Shown here piece after piece: positions 58,110 to 64,000 of a stretch of 64,000 bases of DNA. The notes below the pieces were generated by a model. That model had not been told where the DNA came from. It ran no database searches and worked only from the letters and a program-made list of their open reading frames with translations. The translations under genes and the position numbers were made by a program. The DNA is from Dehalococcoidia bacterium (lineage in GTDB: Bacteria > Chloroflexota > Dehalococcoidia > Tepidiformales > Tepidiformaceae). Position 1 is the first letter of the stretch; each line of letters starts with the position of its first letter. The stretch lies in assembly GCA_003104995.1 (NCBI GenBank), contig PQAO01000027.1, forward strand, positions 1-64,000. Reading direction: 5' to 3'.

Positions 58110-59435
58110 ATGGAAATCTCGCGTGAACAGCCCCAGCCGGGGCTCGGCGAGCGGGCCGCCCGCACCGCGGTCGTCGTCTTCCTCCTCCTTGCCATCGTTA
58201 CGCTCGCCTTCGGGCTAGGCTGGGGCCTCAAGGACCTCATTGGAGACGGCGGCGACAGCCCGGCCGCACCCGTGAATGGGGCCGTCGCAAGTCCCGGCGG
58301 AGGCGACTCCGTCGGTGCGGCGATCATTGACGAAATAGTCGAGCTACTCGAGAACCAGTACGTCGACAAGGCCACTCTCGACGCCGAGACGCTCCGGTCC
58401 GCCGCAATCCAGGGCATCATCACCGCACTCAACGACTCACACACCCAGTACCTGAGCCCGGCCGAGCTGAAAGCGGGCGCGCTCAGCCTGGATTCGAGCT
58501 ACGACGGCATCGGCGCATCGGTTTCGGATACGAGCGGGGCGATCACCATCGTCACGCCCTTCCGCAATTCGCCAGCCGAAGAGGCCGGCATCCGGCAGGG
58601 CGATGTGGTCCTCGAGGTCGACGGCGAATCGATGGAGGGCTGGACCACGCAGATGGCCGTGGAGCGGATCCGCGGCGCCCAGGGCACTCAGGTCACGCTC
58701 AAGGTGCGCCACACCGATGGCGTCGAGGAGACTCTCACGATTACCCGCGGTGAGATCCCGGTCGAAAGCGTGTTCATCGAGCCCAACCTCGAAATCATCC
58801 CCGGCGAGAGCGGCACCGCGCTGGTCGACCGCGACGGCAACGCCGTCACAAACATCGGTTATGTGAACATCTCCCAGTTCCACGACCGCACCGTCAGCGA
58901 ACTCAAGGCGAAGCTCGCCGACGTCGAAGACAAGGGCTACATCGGCCTGATCGTCGACCTGCGCGGCAACCCCGGCGGCCTCCTCCAGGCGACCGTCGAA
59001 GTCGCTGATGAGTTCCTGGACCGGGGAGTGATCATCTCGGAGGTGGATGCCGACGGAAAGACGCAATCGTGGTCGGCCCGCCAGGGCGGCATTGCGACGT
59101 CCATCCCGCTGGTCATCCTGATCGACGGCGGTAGCGCCAGCGGGTCGGAAGTCCTGGCGGCCGCACTGCACGACAACGGGCGCGGGGACATCGTCGGCGT
59201 GCGGAGCTTCGGGAAAGGCACGGTGAACCAGCTGCAGGAGCTGAAGAACTGTGGCGACCCGGCCGGCTGCGGCGCCCTCTACCTCTCGGTGGGCAGGTGG
59301 CTTACACCGAACGGGGAGCAGATCGAGGGTCTCGGCGTGAAGCCGACCATCGAGGTTCCCATGACGTACGACGAGTACCTCGAGCAGGGCGACATCCAGC
59401 TCTTCAAGGCTATCGAAGTCCTGCAGGGGAAGTAG
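58110..59435 (+). CDS. ctpA: C-terminal processing peptidase, S41 family
   Basis: 441 residues. One N-terminal membrane span (about 19-40), a helical region, a PDZ domain (SYDGIGASVSDTSGAI, GIRQGDVVLEVDG) and the S41 domain. Catalytic S344 lies in GGSASGSE, with E347, and K369 in SFGKGTVN, the expected 25 residues later. It cleaves C-terminal tails of envelope proteins outside the membrane. AAGGA lies before the ATG. Confidence 0.92.
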   Translation: MEISREQPQPGLGERAARTAVVVFLLLAIVTLAFGLGWGLKDLIGDGGDSPAAPVNGAVASPGGGDSVGAAIIDEIVELLENQYVDKATLDAETLRSAAIQGIITALNDSHTQYLSPAELKAGALSLDSSYDGIGASVSDTSGAITIVTPFRNSPAEEAGIRQGDVVLEVDGESMEGWTTQMAVERIRGAQGTQVTLKVRHTDGVEETLTITRGEIPVESVFIEPNLEIIPGESGTALVDRDGNAVTNIGYVNISQFHDRTVSELKAKLADVEDKGYIGLIVDLRGNPGGLLQATVEVADEFLDRGVIISEVDADGKTQSWSARQGGIATSIPLVILIDGGSASGSEVLAAALHDNGRGDIVGVRSFGKGTVNQLQELKNCGDPAGCGALYLSVGRWLTPNGEQIEGLGVKPTIEVPMTYDEYLEQGDIQLFKAIEVLQGK

Positions 59436-59460
59436 CCGGGGGCTACACTAACAGGAGACT

Positions 59461-59491
59461 AAGCGGCCCCGACCGTGCGCCGGGGCCGCTT
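59461..59491 (+). terminator. Terminator between ctpA and smpB
   Basis: Stem AAGCGGCCCC / GGGGCCGCTT with an 11-base loop followed by CGCTTTCC. It ends ctpA; smpB begins 15 bases later. Confidence 0.7.
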
Positions 59492-59505
59492 CGCTTTCCA
59501 CACTT

Positions 59506-59958
59506 ATGGCTGACTCCACGATTGCGCAGAACCGGCGGGCGCGCCACGACTACGAGTTCCTCGCGAAGTTCGAGGCCGGCATCGTGTTGTCCGGCAGCGA
59601 AGTCAAATCGGTGCGCGAGCACAAAGTGCAGCTCCAGGGTTCGTACGCCAGGGTCAAGGGGGATGAGGTCTGGCTGCAGGACGCGCACATCGCGCCGTAC
59701 GCGAACGCCGGTTACGCCACCCAGGACCCGACCCGCGACCGGAAGCTCTTGCTCCGCAAGAAGGAAATCCGGCGCATCCAGGAACTGCTGGGCGAGAAGG
59801 GCCTGACCCTGGTGCCGCTGTCGATGTACTTCAAACGGGGCAAGGCGAAGGTCGAGCTGGGCGTTGGGCGCGGCCTCAAGCATTATGACAAGCGAGAGAA
59901 GATGAAGGAGCGCGACCAGCAGATGGATGTGCGGCGGGCGCTACGGCGAGGCGGCTGA
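59506..59958 (+). CDS. smpB: SsrA-binding protein SmpB
   Basis: 150 residues. NRRARHDYEFLAKFEAGIVL, GSEVKSVREHKVQL and the C-terminal tail KHYDKREKMKERD are diagnostic of SmpB. It delivers tmRNA to stalled ribosomes. Its partner gene ssrA lies 36 bases downstream. Confidence 0.95.
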   Translation: MADSTIAQNRRARHDYEFLAKFEAGIVLSGSEVKSVREHKVQLQGSYARVKGDEVWLQDAHIAPYANAGYATQDPTRDRKLLLRKKEIRRIQELLGEKGLTLVPLSMYFKRGKAKVELGVGRGLKHYDKREKMKERDQQMDVRRALRRGG

Positions 59959-59972
59959 TCGGCGAACGCCTG

Positions 59973-59981
59973 TGCTATACT
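59973..59981 (+). promoter_or_regulatory. Extended -10 promoter of the tmRNA gene
   Basis: TGCTATACT is 14 bases before the mature 5' end at 59995, so a short 5' extension would be removed by RNase P. Identical to the gltB -10. Confidence 0.65.
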
Positions 59982-59994
59982 GAGTGCATCACAC

Positions 59995-60360
59995 GGGGAC
60001 GAAGGGAATCGACAGGGAGCTAGGTAGCCGGATAGCAGGCCGAGGTTGGGCGTCACCCTCGTAAATCAGGCGGCCAAAAACAAATGGCACTAATCGCCAA
60101 CTCGCACTCGCTGCTTAAACCACAGTAGAGGCTGTCCCTCCCGAAGCCCGGCCTGGTAGCGTCGGGAAGGGGCATCGCAAAAGCCAGGATGCCGCGAGCT
60201 CACGCCGATAGCGCTCGCGAAAGATGTATCGGCTGGCTGACGGACGTGAGGACCACCATCGCAGTTCGCCAGTGAGACCCCCATCGGTGGGAAAGCCTGT
60301 AGGACAATTCGGAGCCAACCTTCGCTGGACCGGGAGTTCAACTCTCCCGCGTCTCCACCA
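59995..60360 (+). ncRNA. ssrA: Transfer-messenger RNA
   Basis: 366 bases from GGGGACG to an encoded CCA. The acceptor stem pairs GGGGACG with CGTCTCC and keeps the G3:U70 pair recognised by alanyl-tRNA synthetase. The T-arm GGAGTTCAACTCTCC is at the 3' end. The tag frame is read from GGC at 60086: it encodes GTNRQLALAA and stops at TAA 60116-60118. The run CAAAAACAAAT before the resume codon parallels the E. coli AAAAAATAGTC. With the tRNA-borne Ala the tag would be A-GTNRQLALAA, a degradation signal ending in LAA. Confidence 0.95.
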
Positions 60361-60372
60361 ATTTCTGAATCT

Positions 60373-60401
60373 GGGGCCGGTGCAAACCGGCCCCTTTTCT
60401 T
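60373..60401 (+). terminator. Rho-independent terminator of the tmRNA gene
   Basis: GGGGCCGGT-GCAA-ACCGGCCCC followed by TTTTCTT. Confidence 0.92.
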
Positions 60402-60409
60402 GATCGGGC

Positions 60410-60877
60410 TTACCCGCGCAGGTTAGTCGGGACCCAACCTTCCGGCCGCTTGCCTTGCTCGAACGCGAGACGAACAGCTTCAGTGTCATCTGGGTTCAAG
60501 ACCTGGGCGCTCGCGGGGTAGAGAATCTGCTCTTCCTTGCTGTTGTGCGAATCGAGCACCGAGACCATCCTCGCCATCGCGGCTAAGGCGCGCCCAGCGT
60601 CTCGGCCCACTTCGGCCTCGATGGCGTCGAGTGACCGCCAGATCTCGGCGTGCTCCGCCAACATGACGAACACAGGCGCAACCAGCCCGCCGACGCGCAG
60701 GACGGGGAACAGCCCTTCCTCTTCCACGTAGATGTGGTGTCGCAGCGCGTCGGCGGCGCGCTGGAACGGTTCGCTGAGCCATTCATCCCGTTCGAGCCCC
60801 TCCTTGAACCGCTGGAAGTCCGCATCGATCAGCCGGTGGTCGTGCTCCAGCACCTGTCCAACGACGAATTTGCTCAT
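60410..60877 (-). CDS. Hemerythrin-like domain protein
   Basis: 155 residues from the ATG at 60877. A four-helix bundle with metal-ligand candidates LEHDHRLID, LRHHIYVEEEGLFP, LAEHAEIW and LDSHNSKEEQILYP, the usual His/Glu pattern of a di-iron HHE site. It may sense or store oxygen or repair Fe-S centres. Longer starts (60904, 60964) are possible but not supported by homology. Confidence 0.85.
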   Translation of the reverse strand: MSKFVVGQVLEHDHRLIDADFQRFKEGLERDEWLSEPFQRAADALRHHIYVEEEGLFPVLRVGGLVAPVFVMLAEHAEIWRSLDAIEAEVGRDAGRALAAMARMVSVLDSHNSKEEQILYPASAQVLNPDDTEAVRLAFEQGKRPEGWVPTNLRG

Positions 60878-61041
60878 GTCTTGCCCTCGTTTCGTTGCGG
60901 GCATGGCCAAGCCCCACCCGTTCCGCTTTCTATTGCTACAAGAGCGTGGGCTATCCCGGTACACCTGGGCGGTGACTTAAGTCGCATTTGACTTCTGGCA
61001 TCGCGGGATCATGCTTCGGAAGACCCGCCTCGCCCCGGGCG

Positions 61042-61728
61042 CTATGCGATGGCCACCCCGTCACCCACGCGGACCACACCCGGCACCAGCACCGACCCGT
61101 ACACGCCCGCGTAGACCTCGTTCAGCTCGCCCGCAGCCTTCAGCACCGCCGGGGCCGCGGCGCCGGTTTCCGGGTCGAGCGTGATCATCTGGCAGCGGCG
61201 GTCCTGCTCGTGGACCGCGATGACTGCGTCGCCGAGGCGCACCTGCCGGCCCACCCAGGCCTTCTCCGCGAATGGCACCTCGCCTAAGTCAACCACGAAG
61301 TTCATGCGGAAGCGGCGGTGGTCGACCGGCACGCCGGCTGCCTCCGTCAGCGCGCGGATGGTCGCGGTGGAAATCACCGAGACGTAGGCGACATCCTGGC
61401 AGCCGCGGTAGTCGGAGTGCAGGACCGCCCGGCGACCGCTCCAGTTGTGGAGCTGAGCCGCGAATTCAGCCGAGCCCAGCTCGAATTCGCCCGCGGGAGA
61501 GTGGACTCGCATCTCCGGCCAACGGCCCTCGCCGGCGATCGGCCGGCACTGGAGCAGCTGCGGGCACTCCCGCCCCGTGAGCCAGGGGAACGGCGTATGC
61601 ACGCCTTCCTGGACGAACGCGAATGAGCGATCGAGGGGGAGGCCCTGGAAGCCGACGGCGGCGGAGGCGAGTTCCTCCCCTTGCATCGATTTCACGGGAT
61701 AGCGGGCGATGTGCAGTAACCGGCTCAC
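61042..61728 (-). CDS. MOSC-domain protein
   Basis: 228 residues, GTG start. An N-terminal MOSC_N beta-barrel (LLHIARYPVKSMQGEELASA) and the MOSC domain with the conserved Cys in RRCQMITLDPETG. Family members are molybdenum-cofactor carriers or enzymes such as YcbX and mARC. No Moco biosynthesis gene is adjacent. Confidence 0.85.
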   Translation of the reverse strand: MSRLLHIARYPVKSMQGEELASAAVGFQGLPLDRSFAFVQEGVHTPFPWLTGRECPQLLQCRPIAGEGRWPEMRVHSPAGEFELGSAEFAAQLHNWSGRRAVLHSDYRGCQDVAYVSVISTATIRALTEAAGVPVDHRRFRMNFVVDLGEVPFAEKAWVGRQVRLGDAVIAVHEQDRRCQMITLDPETGAAAPAVLKAAGELNEVYAGVYGSVLVPGVVRVGDGVAIA

Positions 61729-61772
61729 GTGTGTAGTCTGCGCCAGCGCCTACAACGGGTCGAGGATCAACA

Positions 61773-62171
61773 ATGTCCCGGGAACAGTTCTCGCTCCACA
61801 CGCGTTTAGCCTGGCTCGTCCTGGTTGCGGTGCTGCTGCTCGCCGGTTGCAGTTCGAGCGGCGGTGAGGGACTGAAGGACCTTGCCGATGGCAAGCTCGC
61901 ACCGGAATCGGCCACGCTCAAATGGGAGCGCGAGATCCAGGCGACGGCGACTCCACGCCATATCATCCGGCGATACACATCGCCAGAACCGGCGGCGGCA
62001 GTGGCCCGCTACTACAACGGTGCGCTCACCGACCGCGGCTGGGAGGCGGCGCCCGGTGCGGACGCCAACTATGCGGAGTGGACACACGACGGGATGGTCA
62101 TCTCGCTCGTGTTCGAACCAAAAGGGGGCGCGGGCAGCGAATGGTCGCTGGCGCTGTTCGCGGCTCCGTGA
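61773..62171 (+). CDS. Small putative lipoprotein
   Basis: 132 residues. Signal peptide with hydrophobic core and lipobox LLAGC (C26), Ser/Gly linker, then a globular part with TPRHIIRRYTSPEPAAAVARYY and a Trp-rich end. GAGGA lies before the ATG. No family recognised. It ends one base before the convergent ispG stop. Confidence 0.72.
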   Translation: MSREQFSLHTRLAWLVLVAVLLLAGCSSSGGEGLKDLADGKLAPESATLKWEREIQATATPRHIIRRYTSPEPAAAVARYYNGALTDRGWEAAPGADANYAEWTHDGMVISLVFEPKGGAGSEWSLALFAAP

Positions 62172-63338
62172 TCACGCGGTCGCCAGGCTCTGCTTTTTCT
62201 CTTCGATGATCGCGTCGAGTTCGGCCTTCAGCCGGTCGAGGACGACGTCGTAGGGGAATGCGCCGAGCTCCTGTTCGCCCTTCTTCAGGTTCACGAAGTT
62301 CGGGGCGCACCAGAGGCCCAGGTCGGCATCGTCGGTCTCTCCGGGACCGTTGACGCGGCAGCCCATGATGGCGATCGTTATGTCGTATTCTTTCGCGTAG
62401 GCCGACATCTCCTTCACCTTGAAGGCGAGGTCCACGAACGCTTCGTTCTCGACGCGGCTGCAGCTGGGGCAGCTGATGATGTTGAGCCCGTGGTCCTGGA
62501 ACACCGGGACCGAGCGGAAACGCCCAGCCTCGACATCCGCGATGATCTGCTTCCCGGCTTCGACTTCGCGCCACTTCTCGGCGAACGGCAGCGTGAGCGA
62601 AACGCGCAGGGTGTCGCCAACGCCCCGGCTCAGGAGTTGTTCGAAGGCGATGCGGGTCTTGATGACCCCGTCCGGGAGCATGCCGGCCTCGGTGACGCCC
62701 AGGTGTAGGGGGACGTCGGGCCGGGCGGCGGCGAAGCGGGTGTTGCCTTCGATGACTTTGCGCGGGTCACTGTCTTTCATCGAAACGACGTAGCGGATGA
62801 AGCCAAGGTCGTCCAGGATGCGACAGTGCTCGAGGGCGCTCTCGACCATGGCGCTGACGCCGTCGAGCTCGCGGGGGTCGGCCCCTTCGAATTTCGCGGC
62901 CATCCCGGGGTCGACCGAGCCGCAGTTCACGCCGACACGGAGCGCGAGGTCGTGCTTCACGGCGGTCTCGGCGATGAGGGCGACCTTATCGCGCACGGGC
63001 TTCTGCTTTTCGTGGTGGTAGAGGTGGCCGGGGTTGTAGCGCACCTTGTTCACGTGCGGTGCGACCTGGGTCACCAGGCGGTAGTTCTCCTGGAGGTCGA
63101 CCACCAGGTTGGCACCGGGCACGCGGGCACGGATTTCGGCGAGCGCTTCTACGTCCTTCGTGCTATCAACGGCGATCCGGACCAGCCCGGCGCCGGCTTC
63201 GTGCAGCATGCGGGCCTGGTCCGTGGTGGCATCGAGGTCGGTGGTCCTGGTGGCGCACATCGACTGGACGACGATGGGGTTGCCGCCGCCGATGGTGACG
63301 CTGCCAGCGCGGACGGGGCGCGTGTTTGCTCGCTTCAT
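62172..63338 (-). CDS. ispG: 4-hydroxy-3-methylbut-2-en-1-yl diphosphate synthase
   Basis: 388 residues. TIM barrel with NPIVVQSM, the VRIAVDS strand, [10 protein letters not shown] and HLGVTEAG, then the C-terminal 4Fe-4S domain with CPSC and [10 protein letters not shown]. It makes HMBPP in the penultimate MEP step. The ATG is six bases after TACACT, so the transcript looks leaderless. Confidence 0.94.
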   Translation of the reverse strand: MKRANTRPVRAGSVTIGGGNPIVVQSMCATRTTDLDATTDQARMLHEAGAGLVRIAVDSTKDVEALAEIRARVPGANLVVDLQENYRLVTQVAPHVNKVRYNPGHLYHHEKQKPVRDKVALIAETAVKHDLALRVGVNCGSVDPGMAAKFEGADPRELDGVSAMVESALEHCRILDDLGFIRYVVSMKDSDPRKVIEGNTRFAAARPDVPLHLGVTEAGMLPDGVIKTRIAFEQLLSRGVGDTLRVSLTLPFAEKWREVEAGKQIIADVEAGRFRSVPVFQDHGLNIISCPSCSRVENEAFVDLAFKVKEMSAYAKEYDITIAIMGCRVNGPGETDDADLGLWCAPNFVNLKKGEQELGAFPYDVVLDRLKAELDAIIEEKKQSLATA

Positions 63339-63344
63339 GCGCCA

Positions 63345-63350
63345 AGTGTA
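63345..63350 (-). promoter_or_regulatory. -10 element of a leaderless ispG promoter
   Basis: Minus strand TACACT, TGGCGC, ATG. It lies in the 66-base gap shared with a divergent gene. Confidence 0.6.
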
Positions 63351-63404
63351 TCAATCGGCCCGGTTGCGCGTGGTTAGCGAAGCAGCCAGGGCCAGGAGGA
63401 TTCA

Positions 63405-64000
63405 ATGGAGACGATTCCGCTCAAGGCAGCCGAGGCGCTGGAGATCACAGTGCTCGTGGACAACACGATCGACGCGCTCCTATCGGGTGACGAGGAGGTG
63501 CGGCGAAACCCGTGGGTACAGGTCGTGAACCCGGTGATCGAGGGCGGGCTCACGAATGCGACGCTCCGCGCCGAGCACGGGTTCTCGGCGTTGGTGACCG
63601 TGACCATCGAAGGTGAACGCCACCGCCTGCTGTTCGACGCGGGCGTCAGCCCGGACGGGCTGGTCGAGAACATGGACCGGCTCCAGATCGAGGGGAAGGA
63701 CCTTGAAGCGGTCGTGCTTTCGCACGGGCACTTCGACCACACCGGGGGACTCGACGGACTGTCGCAACGGCTCGGGAAGGCGGGGATGCCCCTGCTGGCG
63801 CACCGCAAAGCCTATACGAAGCGGCGAAGCGCGCCGCCCGGCGGCGAGCCGCTACCCCTGCCGCCGCCCTCGCGGGCCGCGCTGGAAGGAGCGGGGTTCG
63901 AGCTCATCGACAGCGATGACCCGTCGCTGTTGTTTCGCGAGAGGCTGTTGCTGACCGGGGAAGTGCCCCGTGTGACCGCGTTCGAGCAGGGGTTCCCGTT
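63405..64000 (+). CDS. MBL-fold metallo-hydrolase, 3' end cut by window edge
   Basis: The frame is open for 198 codons to the window end; GGAGGA lies before the ATG. Residues about 100-115 contain VVLSHGHFDHTGGLDGL, the zinc motif HxHxDH. ITVLVDNTIDALL at the start and LLFDAGVSPDGLVENM resemble the dihydropterin-type (arylamine-ribofuranosyl phosphate synthase-like) MBL subgroup. The C-terminal zinc ligands lie beyond the window. Confidence 0.85.
   Translation, partial: METIPLKAAEALEITVLVDNTIDALLSGDEEVRRNPWVQVVNPVIEGGLTNATLRAEHGFSALVTVTIEGERHRLLFDAGVSPDGLVENMDRLQIEGKDLEAVVLSHGHFDHTGGLDGLSQRLGKAGMPLLAHRKAYTKRRSAPPGGEPLPLPPPSRAALEGAGFELIDSDDPSLLFRERLLLTGEVPRVTAFEQGFP

Noticed and set aside
60071..60092. 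tmRNA tag read as AKNKWH followed by a stop
   Set aside because: It lacks the conserved hydrophobic/Ala-Ala end; another frame ends in LALAA and a TAA at the expected place.

Overview
The window is a GC-rich bacterial chromosome segment with tightly packed genes and short intergenic gaps. It has no rRNA, tRNA, insertion sequence, phage or CRISPR array that I can see. The mix of genes fits a Chloroflexota-type bacterium: a complete Tad/Flp pilus locus, a flavin/F420-type luciferase-like oxidoreductase, a class I DhnA-type aldolase, MEP-pathway isoprenoid genes, and glutamate synthase as a large plus small subunit pair. No marker gene fixes the taxon, so this placement is an inference of about 50% confidence.

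Layout. 1-1565 (minus) is the start of a gene cut by the window edge. It encodes a helix-turn-helix / membrane anchor / acidic-repeat protein. 2051-5085 is a glucose-6-phosphate isomerase and 4-alpha-glucanotransferase pair whose second gene apparently starts at CTG. 5211-11828 holds single metabolic genes (aldo/keto reductase, ThDP enzyme, luciferase-like oxidoreductase, MarR regulator, M20 hydrolase). 11931-20758 is the Tad pilus locus: prepilin peptidase on plus, then flp-tadE-tadG / cpaB / tadZ-tadA-tadB-tadC on minus, divided by three hairpins. 21120-26491 has a membrane methyltransferase, a PAP2 phosphatase, a sirtuin and glpKD. 26538-41532 has two large peptidases (M1, M16), a peroxiredoxin, phosphofructokinase, a DUF3048 protein, a thioredoxin-like DUF255 protein, a GNAT enzyme, a frameshifted metallo-hydrolase and an aminotransferase. 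41793-48374 is gltB-gltD plus a serine acetyltransferase-like gene. 48412-51346 is dxs with a polyprenyl synthase. 51462-56562 is regulatory: a two-component pair, a divergent class I aldolase, an atypical response regulator and a FliA/WhiG-type sigma factor. 56855-64000 has a beta-propeller protein, CtpA, smpB with the tmRNA gene, hemerythrin, MOSC, a lipoprotein, ispG and a partial metallo-hydrolase.

How the genes connect. Central sugar metabolism is spread over separate units (pgi, pfkA, fba, malQ, glpKD). Isoprenoid synthesis is represented by dxs, ispG and a prenyl synthase. Ribosome rescue is complete (SmpB plus tmRNA). The Tad locus has its own pilin, assembly platform, ATPase, localisation factor, pseudopilin-like subunits and peptidase.

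The most unusual points are: a vWA-type TadG whose MIDAS domain is interrupted by a foreign beta-rich insert; the HTH/membrane/13-repeat acidic protein; a CTG-started coupled malQ; a pervasive leaderless-promoter layout (TANNNT six to seven bases before the start codon) at six genes; a shared GGGGT(G)AATCCCTACCC site at two distant intergenic regions; two receiver domains that have lost their phosphorylation residues; and a clean frameshift in a metallo-hydrolase gene.
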